A stretch of DNA of 64,000 bases from Arthrobacter sp. 9AX (GTDB taxonomy: Bacteria; Actinomycetota; Actinomycetes; Actinomycetales; Micrococcaceae), in the NCBI RefSeq assembly GCF_902506095.1, contig NZ_LR733293.1, positions 4,197,476-4,261,475 of the forward strand, in the 5' to 3' direction. The translations under genes were made by a program, and so were the position numbers. Positions within the stretch are counted from its first letter, which is position 1. Every line of letters begins with the position of its first letter. Shown piece by piece: positions 8,404 to 15,370 of this stretch. The notes below the pieces were generated by a model. It was not told the origin of the DNA and did not search any database. It saw only the letters and a list, made by a program, of their open reading frames with translations.

Positions 8404-9227
8404 GCGTCATCCTGACAGTGGCAACCACAGGCCCGATTGCGACCAAAGCCGACAATCCAGCGTTGCCCACACAGCCCGAGGAGATCGCCAACGCGGTAGC
8501 CGCGGCCTACGAACGCGGCGCCGCCGTGGCCCACATCCACGTGCGCGACGCCCAGGACCGGCCCACCGCTGATCCGGCCATCGCCCGGCGGGTCATAGAC
8601 CTGATCCAGGAACGTTGTCCCATCCTCATCCAGCTCTCCACAGGCGTTGGCCTGTCGGTGCCGTTTGAAGACAGGGCAGGGCTTGTCGAATTGCGGCCAG
8701 CCATGGCCACCCTGAACCCATGCTCCATGTCCTTCGGGGCAGCGGAGTTCCGTAACCCACCCAAAGATGTTGAGAACCTGGCCCGCCGGATGCAGGAACT
8801 GGACATCAAGCCCGAACTGGAAATTTACGACACAGGCCACTTGGAGGAGTGTCTGCGGTTACGTGACCGTGGGCTGATCAGCGGCCGCCCCCAGTTCAGC
8901 ATCGTCCTCGGAGTGCGCGGCGGGATGGCCGCCACCGCCGAGAACCTTGTCACGATGGTCAACCGGCTCCCCAACGACGCAATCTGGCAGGTCATCGCCA
9001 TCGGCAGGAAAAACCTTGAGCTGACGGCCATGGGCCTGGCCCTGGGTGGAAATGCACGCGCCGGGCTGGAAGACACCCTCCACGTGGGTCACCGGCAACT
9101 CGCGGACGGAAACAATCCCCTGATCGAACGCGCCGCAACCTTGGTCCGTGCACTGGACCGGGAGGTATCCACCGTCGAAGAAGCCACCGTCACGCTTCTC
9201 GAAAACCGCACCCCGGCGGAAGTCTGA
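8400..9227 (+). CDS. BKACE-family beta-keto acid cleavage enzyme (DUF849)
   Basis: A 275-residue TIM-barrel enzyme of the 3-keto-5-aminohexanoate cleavage family. It opens with TATGPIATK-like residues (TVATTGPIATKADNPALPT). The zinc-binding HIHVRD (45-50) is conserved, as is the remainder of the barrel. BKACE enzymes condense a beta-keto acid with acetyl-CoA to give acetoacetate and a CoA ester. Inferred role: last step of aglycone side-chain or ring-fission product breakdown. It overlaps the NTF2-like gene by ATGA. A strong hairpin directly after it (9239-9288) separates it from the deglycosidase genes. Confidence 0.9.
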   Translation: MSVILTVATTGPIATKADNPALPTQPEEIANAVAAAYERGAAVAHIHVRDAQDRPTADPAIARRVIDLIQERCPILIQLSTGVGLSVPFEDRAGLVELRPAMATLNPCSMSFGAAEFRNPPKDVENLARRMQELDIKPELEIYDTGHLEECLRLRDRGLISGRPQFSIVLGVRGGMAATAENLVTMVNRLPNDAIWQVIAIGRKNLELTAMGLALGGNARAGLEDTLHVGHRQLADGNNPLIERAATLVRALDREVSTVEEATVTLLENRTPAEV

Positions 9228-9238
9228 CCACCGCCACT

Positions 9239-9288
9239 TTCACCATCCGGCCCCAACCAACCTGTGGGACCGGGGCCCGGATGGTGAA
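9239..9288. terminator. mid-cluster hairpin
   Basis: A 16-bp stem with one bulged C: left arm TTCACCATCCGGCCCC, right arm GGGGCCCGGATGGTGAA, loop about 17 bases. It lies between the BKACE gene and the deglycosidase beta-subunit gene. No U-tract follows, so partial termination or mRNA processing/stabilisation is as likely as full termination. Confidence 0.55.
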
Positions 9289-9343
9289 CAGGGGCACGGC
9301 CCACAGACCTCTGCAGTTCCACCTACCCGAAAGGACGGCGCCC

Positions 9344-9745
9344 ATGACGTTCGCTGGCACCTTCATCGTCGAGGACTCGCTCCAGGCCGACGATCAGAAA
9401 CTGAAATACAAGATCCGCCTGCCCTGGTACCGGAGCCTTCCGCTGTCCTCCGTCACCAACCTTGAGGTCGGACTCGACGGAGTCCCCGTCGACAGCAAAA
9501 ACCTCCGAGTGGAACTGAACGGCAAGATTCTATCCCTGGAGGAATTCGAGCCGCTCTGGGACGAATACTGGTTCGTCCAGGACAACGCCACCATCCTCAT
9601 TGAGGGACATCCCGCACTCGGCGACGCTGTCGAGGTTCGGACCCGGATCAACCTGCGCAGCCCGTACATCATGGTTGCCCCGGACCAGCCCCTGATCACC
9701 AACACTGACGTCACCACCACCTTCCCGGTGAAGGGAGCCAACTGA
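9344..9745 (+). CDS. C-glycoside deglycosidase beta subunit (DUF6379)
   Basis: A 133-residue all-beta protein matching the small subunit of bacterial C-glycoside deglycosidases (DgpC/CarC class, DUF6379). Seen features: FAGTFIVEDSL at the start, LPWYRSLPLSSV near residues 26-37, GHPALGDAVEVRTRI around 88-102 and a C-terminal TFPVKGAN. In characterised complexes this beta-sandwich subunit packs against a TIM-barrel alpha subunit and completes the active site that breaks the C-C bond of 3-oxo-C-glycosides. ATG 9344 was chosen with AAGGA upstream; a longer frame from 9281 runs through the hairpin. The stop overlaps the next start by one base, and that next gene encodes the alpha subunit. The family match is from memory. 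Confidence 0.85.
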   Translation: MTFAGTFIVEDSLQADDQKLKYKIRLPWYRSLPLSSVTNLEVGLDGVPVDSKNLRVELNGKILSLEEFEPLWDEYWFVQDNATILIEGHPALGDAVEVRTRINLRSPYIMVAPDQPLITNTDVTTTFPVKGAN

Positions 9746-10791
9746 TGGCCACCACCCAGCCCCCCCAGCAGCCAAAGCTCGGCTTGACCTTCTATTCCCT
9801 GACCAACGAATGGGTCAGCGGGAAGTACGATCTTGAGTCCCTCGTCAAGAGAGTCGCTGAGGCCGGCATCGGCCCAGGTGTGGAAATTGTCGGCTTCGCC
9901 ACGATCCGCAGCTTCCCCGAAGTGTCCAGCGATTTCGTCAAATCCTGGCGTGATCTCCTGGACAAGTACGAGCTGGAGCCATCGTGCCTGGCAATCAACA
10001 TCGACAGTGCCCTGCGACGGGACCGGATGCTGACCGAGGACGAGGCGGCAGACTATCTGCTCCGCCAGCTTGAATCCGCCCATAAGCTGGGGTTCCCAAC
10101 GGTTCGGACCCAGATGGGCGCAACACCCGGAGTCATTGCCAAGGTCGTCCCCACTGCTGAGAAGTACGGGATCAAGATGGGCATGGAAATCCACGCACCT
10201 GAAGGCGCCGCCAGCCCGAGCGTTTTGCGCGTCCGCGAGGCCTACGAGAAGATCGGCTCGCCCGTGCTCGGATTCACTCCCGACTTCAGTTCAACCATGC
10301 ACTCATTGCCGCCAGGGCAAATCGAAGCGTTCATCCGCGACGGCATGGCGCGCGAACTCGTTGCAGATCTGAACGCTGCGTGGCGCCTGGAAGGAACACC
10401 GCTGGACAGGTTCGAGTTCTTCGCCGAGGCAGCCGCCGCAAAAGGTTATCGCCGCAACTCAATCGCCCACGTCCAAATGGGCTTCAACATGTTCGGGCGG
10501 GAAGCTGTCGAATCCTGGCAGGACATCCTGCCCCAGGTCGTGCACGTACACAGCAAGTTCTACGAAATCGACGAAGCCGGAAACGAGCCTTCCATCGATG
10601 TCCCCCGCATCATGGAGCTCCTCGTAGACGGTGGCTACACCGGCTACGTCTCCAGCGAGTGGGAAGGCCACGTCTTCCGCGAGGCCAACGAGGTCGATCC
10701 GATCGAACTGATCCAACGACACCACCGCCTTGAACGCCGCGGCATCGAAGCGGCACTGCAAAAGCAGCAAAAACACCAGGTCTCCGCCTAG
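9745..10791 (+). CDS. C-glycoside deglycosidase alpha subunit (TIM barrel)
   Basis: A 348-residue sugar phosphate isomerase/epimerase-like barrel with the opening LGLTFYSLTNEW and internal RTQMGATPG. Candidate Mn-binding residues follow the family order: Glu148 (GMEIHAPEG), Asp180 (FTPDFSS), His267/269 (VHVHSKF) and Glu305 (SSEWEGH). The DUF6379 beta subunit immediately upstream, sharing one base, identifies it as the alpha subunit of a C-glycoside deglycosidase rather than a plain isomerase. In known systems the 3-oxo-C-glycoside is cleaved by beta-elimination, giving the free aglycone and 1,5-anhydro-hex-1-en-3-ulose. Substrate range cannot be told from sequence. The pairing is the strongest functional clue in the island. 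Confidence 0.87.
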   Translation: MATTQPPQQPKLGLTFYSLTNEWVSGKYDLESLVKRVAEAGIGPGVEIVGFATIRSFPEVSSDFVKSWRDLLDKYELEPSCLAINIDSALRRDRMLTEDEAADYLLRQLESAHKLGFPTVRTQMGATPGVIAKVVPTAEKYGIKMGMEIHAPEGAASPSVLRVREAYEKIGSPVLGFTPDFSSTMHSLPPGQIEAFIRDGMARELVADLNAAWRLEGTPLDRFEFFAEAAAAKGYRRNSIAHVQMGFNMFGREAVESWQDILPQVVHVHSKFYEIDEAGNEPSIDVPRIMELLVDGGYTGYVSSEWEGHVFREANEVDPIELIQRHHRLERRGIEAALQKQQKHQVSA

Positions 10792-10837
10792 GAGACCACG
10801 TCGTCCAACGACTGAAACCAACCCGAAGGGCACCACC

Positions 10838-11977
10838 GTGTTTGAACCGTTCCCCGGAAACTATGTCTGGAACCTGTCAACCAATATCGCGCTAAATACC
10901 GGAGCGCAACTCAACGAAGTACTGGATGCGATCCGTCCTGTCATCGAGCGGGCATCCGAGGGGGACGACGCCACCGAGGCTTACCTTGAGGCCTACGAGC
11001 GGCTCGGCGATCGAATCGCCGAACTCGCCGACGAAGACCTGCTCGCCGGAAACGCCTTGTCAGCCTCGGACAAATACGAGCGTGCCGCCGTTTACTACCT
11101 CACCGGTGAACGCATGCAGCGGATCGGCTACGCACCACGCGAACGGGTTTACGACAAGATGCTCAGTTCCTTCGATGCGTTCCTCGCCCACACCGACGCC
11201 CCGGCCGAACGTGTGGAAATCCCCTTCGGCGACACAGCATTCCCAGGCATCTTCTACCGCTCACCGCTGGCCGGGGACCGCTCCCCCGTTATCGTGCATG
11301 TCAACGGTCTGGACTCGACCAAGGAAATGATCTATGGCGCACCGCTACGGAACGAACTTGCCCGGCGCGGAATCTCGATGCTCATGGTCGATCACCCGGG
11401 TACCGGGGAAGCCCTCCGCCTGCGCGGCTTGACCGCCCAAGTGGAAAGCGAAGCATGGGGCGGGGCGTGCGTTGACTACCTTGAGTCACGCCGTGACGTT
11501 GATCCGGAACGGATTGGAATCGTAGGCTGGTCCCTGGGCGGGTACTACGCGCCGCGCGCCGCAGCCTTCGAGAAACGCTTCAAACTGTGCGCATGCTGGG
11601 GAGCCAACTATAACTGGGGCGAACTGCAGCGCAGGCGGGCCGAACGCGAAGGTGAAAACCCTGTACCCCACTATTGGGAGCACGTCCAGTGGGTCTGGGG
11701 CAAAGGCTCCTTCGAGGACTTCATGAAGTTCGCACCGGCTGTGACACTCGAGGGCGTCGTATCCGAAATCACGGTTCCATTCCTCGTCACCCATGGCTCC
11801 GGGGACCGGCAGATCCCGCTCGAATACGCCTACGCCCAGTATGAGGGGGCCGTGAAAAGCCCTGACCGTGAGCTGAAGATCCTCACGGAACGCGAAGGCG
11901 GCATAGAGCACGTCGGCGGGGACAACATGCTGGCTGCCTCCTCGATCATCGCTGACTGGGTCGCCGCCCGGCTATGA
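10838..11977 (+). CDS. alpha/beta hydrolase of the FrsA/2,6-dihydroxypseudooxynicotine hydrolase type
   Basis: A 379-residue hydrolase beginning at GTG 10838 with a GAAGGG Shine-Dalgarno. A helical N-terminal cap of about 120 residues precedes the fold. The catalytic triad is visible: Ser232 in GWSLGGYYAPR, Asp323 in GSGDRQIP and His358 in GGIEHVGGDN. This layout matches the C-C-bond hydrolase family that includes the nicotine-pathway enzyme of Arthrobacter. These enzymes cleave an aryl-ketone or acyl side chain from a hydroxylated ring. Inferred role: removal of an acyl chain or hydrolysis of a ring-fission product of the aglycone. An esterase is the alternative. Confidence 0.85.
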   Translation: MFEPFPGNYVWNLSTNIALNTGAQLNEVLDAIRPVIERASEGDDATEAYLEAYERLGDRIAELADEDLLAGNALSASDKYERAAVYYLTGERMQRIGYAPRERVYDKMLSSFDAFLAHTDAPAERVEIPFGDTAFPGIFYRSPLAGDRSPVIVHVNGLDSTKEMIYGAPLRNELARRGISMLMVDHPGTGEALRLRGLTAQVESEAWGGACVDYLESRRDVDPERIGIVGWSLGGYYAPRAAAFEKRFKLCACWGANYNWGELQRRRAEREGENPVPHYWEHVQWVWGKGSFEDFMKFAPAVTLEGVVSEITVPFLVTHGSGDRQIPLEYAYAQYEGAVKSPDRELKILTEREGGIEHVGGDNMLAASSIIADWVAARL

Positions 11978-12008
11978 CAACGAAAACACAGCCGAAGATC
12001 AGTTTCCC

Positions 12009-13049
12009 ATGACAGTCCCCGTAGGGGTGATCGGTTACGGGATGAGCGGGCGACGTTTTCATGTTCCCCTCATTAAGGCGACGAAGGGTCTGACGCTGTG
12101 CGCCATCATGACCCGGACCCCAGACGCCGCAGCTCAAGCAAAGGCAGAGCATCCGGAGGTCACGGTTGTTTCAAACATCGATGAGCTCCAGGCTTCCGGG
12201 GCTGTGCTCGGCGTAGTCGCAACCCCGGACGCAACCCATTCAACGCTGGCGGCGGTCCTCATTGAGCGTGGACTCGGCGTCGTCGTCGACAAACCCTTGG
12301 CGACGTCGGCCGCTGCCGGGCGACGGTTGGTAGACGCAGCAGCGGCCGCAGGGGTCCTGCTTACCTCCTTCCAGAACCGCCGGTGGGACTCCGATTACCG
12401 GACGGTTCTGAAGGTCATCAACAGCGGGGTCCTCGGAGACATCACCCGGGTCGAATCGAGCTTGGCCCGCTGGTTCGTGCCGGATGCCTCCACCTGGCGG
12501 GGAAGACCAACCGATGGGGTGCTGGCAGGAAGCCTCGGCGGCTTTGGCAGCCACCTGGTGGACCAGATGATTGCCGCGTTCGGCCGGGTCGAGCACGTCT
12601 ACGGCGAGGTTGCTGCACGGCACCGGCAGTCCCTTGTCAACGATGATGTCTTTCTCGCCCTCCGCCACGCCAGTGGAGTTAGCAGCCACCTGATCATGGG
12701 CACTGCCCTGAGCGGTGAACGCCCGCGTTTCATGCTCCAAGGCACGCGGGGATCCTTCACCAAATTCGGCTTTGACGGTCAGCAGGAGTCCCTCATGCAG
12801 GGCAGGGATCCGCTGAGTAAGAATTGGGGCCAGGAGGCGAAAGACTGTTGGGGCCACCTGACCATTGACGGGAAGAGGACCCTGCTTCCCTCCGAGCACG
12901 GTGATTGGCGTCAATTCTATGTAGGGTTGGTCGGCGCCCTTGAAGGGGATCATTCGCTCCTCGTGGATCCGAGCGAAGTCGTCCATTCGCTGGAAGTCCT
13001 GGAAGCGGGGGCCTTGTCCGAGCGAACCCGTCAAGTCGTGAGCGTCTGA
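12009..13049 (+). CDS. Gfo/Idh/MocA-family oxidoreductase, candidate C-glycoside 3-dehydrogenase
   Basis: A 346-residue NAD(P)-dependent oxidoreductase. The N-terminal Rossmann motif is GVIGYGMSG (6-14); DKPLA with Lys95 replaces the family EKP motif; GFGSHLVDQ carries His182 and Asp185 in the catalytic region. In the gut puerarin pathway, DgpA of this family oxidises the sugar C3 hydroxyl before the deglycosidase acts. No GMC-type FAD oxidase is encoded here, so this gene is the best candidate for the oxidation step. It could equally reduce the released keto-sugar. It begins 31 bases after the hydrolase stop, in the same operon. Confidence 0.88.
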   Translation: MTVPVGVIGYGMSGRRFHVPLIKATKGLTLCAIMTRTPDAAAQAKAEHPEVTVVSNIDELQASGAVLGVVATPDATHSTLAAVLIERGLGVVVDKPLATSAAAGRRLVDAAAAAGVLLTSFQNRRWDSDYRTVLKVINSGVLGDITRVESSLARWFVPDASTWRGRPTDGVLAGSLGGFGSHLVDQMIAAFGRVEHVYGEVAARHRQSLVNDDVFLALRHASGVSSHLIMGTALSGERPRFMLQGTRGSFTKFGFDGQQESLMQGRDPLSKNWGQEAKDCWGHLTIDGKRTLLPSEHGDWRQFYVGLVGALEGDHSLLVDPSEVVHSLEVLEAGALSERTRQVVSV

Positions 13050-13196
13050 GTCCCGGCGCCTCCTCTACACCAGTCCGACCAGCCACCGCTTATCCCCTGC
13101 CATTGAACGCCCTTGCACTGACCGCATACCCGGCCGCCTTCAAAGTTCGGGGCGCGCGCCTTCGAGCTACAACAAACCCTTGTTCCAGGAGGACCG

Positions 13197-14213
13197 ATGA
13201 CTCCGACCCCGAACACCTTGGCAGCCCCGGATTGGGCTGTCACCATGTTCTCCTTCACTAATGAGCTCATACGAGGAGAGCGAACCCCTCTGCAGCTCGT
13301 CGAAGCACTGCTCGATGCACAGGTCACCGACCAGATTGAAATTGATGCTCCGCAGCACTTTGTCAGCTACCCCCGCATCAATGCCACAGAAGCCTCGGAA
13401 TTGCGCCGACTCATGGAACGCCGTCAGGCCCGCTTGAGCATATTAGGGATATACAACGATGCAGGCAGCAGAAAAGACTACCGTTTCACGCTCGACCAAG
13501 CAGAGGCGTATTTGGCGGATCAGATCCGTGCAGCCTCGGAAATGGGCTTCAGGGCCACCCGCATCATGTTCGGCGTGGACGCCCCCCTCCTGAAACGGAT
13601 CGCAGTTCATGCCGAAAGCTACGGCTTACCGGTCCTGCAGGAGGTCCAGGGCGTGATCAGGCCAGATTCGCCCGAATTTGTACGGCAAATTGAAACCCTC
13701 GATCAAATCGGTAGCGACAAACTCGGATTCGTTTTCGACCTCAGCGCCTGCATGGCGGGCCTTCCCGTGACCTACCTTGAAAGTCTTCGCCGTGAGGGTA
13801 TCCCCACAAACGTCGTCACCTACCTGGAACAGGCATGGCACACGGAACCGGCAGCACGAGTACAGGAACGCCTGGAGCGTCTGACAGCAGATCTGAACCT
13901 CAACGCGGCCACCATGGCACGCCTTGGGATGCCTTTTGGCAGGTTCGGGCATTCCCAGGTCAGCGACTGGCGGGAACACCTCGGCCGATTCAGCGCCATT
14001 CATCTGAAGTACTGGGACTTGTTCGATGAAGACCATCGGGTCTCCAAGCCCATAGCCGACTTACGGCGTGAGTTCGGAGCGATTAACTATAAAGGGATTG
14101 TCACAAGCGAATGGGGCGGCCACGAATGGTCCAGCCCTGAAGACGGTACCCCAATCGAAATGTCCCTAGGGCATCGTGCCCTGTACGACGCATCTCTGTT
14201 CGCCACGGACTAG
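13197..14213 (+). CDS. second TIM-barrel isomerase, paralogue of the deglycosidase alpha subunit
   Basis: A 338-residue sugar isomerase/epimerase-like barrel. Its layout follows the 9745 protein: FSFTNELI versus YSLTNEWV at the start, and metal ligands at matching places, Glu149 (VLQEVQG), Asp181 (FVFDLSA), His269 (AIHLKYW) and Glu305 (TSEWGGH). It has no adjacent DUF6379 partner. It may share the beta subunit, act on the released anhydro-keto-sugar, or epimerise a sugar intermediate. It starts 147 bases after the dehydrogenase stop, behind a GGAGG-type Shine-Dalgarno (caggaggaccgATG). Divergence of body sequence shows the duplication is old. It is the last intact gene before the transposase/HNH debris. 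Confidence 0.85.
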   Translation: MTPTPNTLAAPDWAVTMFSFTNELIRGERTPLQLVEALLDAQVTDQIEIDAPQHFVSYPRINATEASELRRLMERRQARLSILGIYNDAGSRKDYRFTLDQAEAYLADQIRAASEMGFRATRIMFGVDAPLLKRIAVHAESYGLPVLQEVQGVIRPDSPEFVRQIETLDQIGSDKLGFVFDLSACMAGLPVTYLESLRREGIPTNVVTYLEQAWHTEPAARVQERLERLTADLNLNAATMARLGMPFGRFGHSQVSDWREHLGRFSAIHLKYWDLFDEDHRVSKPIADLRREFGAINYKGIVTSEWGGHEWSSPEDGTPIEMSLGHRALYDASLFATD

Positions 14214-14490
14214 TTTCTCCCTGTAATCCTGCCGGCCACTTCCAGTGCTGGGCCACTTTGTCCCGTCTACAAAATTTGGGGAGGAGTCCGAGTTCGTCTC
14301 CTTTGCCATGCACCTGACCGAAGGACTGCCAATGTCGCCATCATCAGTTCCTTAGGAACCTTAGGAGCCTTAGGCAGCAACGGCCTCGACCTTCTGCGCC
14401 ACGTTGGCTGCACCCAACGTGACACCGGCAGTTTCGCTTGACGGAATCTCCATTATCGGCGTTCCAAAGGAACCTAGGTGTACTGCGCCA
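14214..14490. other. intergenic end of the catabolic island
   Basis: No gene is convincing here. Three imperfect tandem copies of CCTTAGGAR lie at about 14350-14375. A minus-strand frame ending at 14370 has a coding-like tail of about 30 residues (ends AQKVEAVAA) that I cannot assign; it may be the stub of a gene cut by the adjoining IS remnant. Confidence 0.4.
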
Positions 14491-14606
14491 TCAGGTTGGT
14501 GACACCCGGGTGAGGGGTGTGGTTCCGATGCCTGTGTGGATTCGTTCAGTGTTGTAGTGCTGGAGCCAGGGCGCAAGTGCTGTTTGGCGGTGGGTGCTGC
14601 TGGTGA
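14491..14606 (-). pseudogene. IS481-family transposase C-terminal remnant
   Basis: The minus strand encodes LAPWLQHYNTERIHTGIG and then TTPLTRVSPT followed by a stop at 14491. This is the typical end of the DDE integrase of IS481-type elements (the HYN..R.H..L/IG motif). Upstream residues SSTHRQTA also fit the family. Everything N-terminal to about 14606 is missing and replaced by a truncated HNH gene, so it is a dead fragment. No terminal inverted repeats were identified. Confidence 0.75.
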
Positions 14607-15302
14607 GTCCCGGCCCCCAAGGCCGACGTCCTCGTCACCGTCCCGGTGTTCGCCCTGCTCGGCCTCACCAACGAAACCGCCCACCTGGACGGTTACGGGC
14701 CCATCCCCGCCTCCATGGCAAGAAAACTCATCACCAACGGCGCCAGCTCCTTCCACCGGGTCCTCGTTGACCCTCGCGACGGTGCCCCGCTGGAAATCGG
14801 CCGCACCAGCTACCGGCTCACCCAGGCCATGAAAAAGACCCTGCAGCTCAGGGATGGCAGATGCATCTTCCCCGGCTGCAACAACCCCTCCCCCGACAAC
14901 GAAACAGACCACCTCCACGCGTGGGAACACGGCGGCACCACCGGCATCACCAACCTCGCCCAACTCTGCCCCAAACACCACCACCTCAAACACAACAGCC
15001 ACTGGGAACCCACCCCCGCCAGCCACGCCGAACCACCCGGCTGGACCTCACCCACCGGCCGCCACTACACAGCCGAACACCCCGACCGGGAACCACCACA
15101 CTGGCCACCCGGACTCCTCCCCACAAACGAAACACCCGGCTTCGTGGAAGCGGAACCACCGCCCTGGCTCCTCGACGACAACCTCGAAGACCCCCACGAC
15201 TTCCCACCCGACCACCCCATCTGGGACGACTTCTACGCCACGCCCCCGAACCTGCCCCAGGACCCGCTCAAAGAATGGGAGTGGAACCTGGCGCCCGTCT
15301 AA
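14607..15302 (+). pseudogene. DUF222/HNH endonuclease, 5'-truncated remnant
   Basis: About 231 codons are open from just after an in-frame TGA at 14604. The fragment keeps the end of the DUF222 domain (LVTVPVFALLGL) and a full HNH module with RDGRCIFPGC, NNPSPDNETDHLHAWEHG and LCPKHHHLKHN, then an acidic Pro-rich tail ending EWNLAPV. Intact DUF222-HNH proteins (13E12 repeat family) are about 450-550 residues, so more than half is missing. It abuts the transposase fragment with no start codon or Shine-Dalgarno of its own. GTG 14646 could serve formally, but expression is doubtful. Confidence 0.75.
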
Positions 15303-15370
15303 GAGGGCCGGAGCACACTCCGGGTTCAGGGTACAAACCGGCCCAACGGGACATCTACGCCGCCGAACAC

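Noticed and set aside
14370-14470. Minus-strand coding-like tail ending AQKVEAVAA
   Set aside because: Looks like a real protein end but too short to identify; recorded only in the intergenic note.
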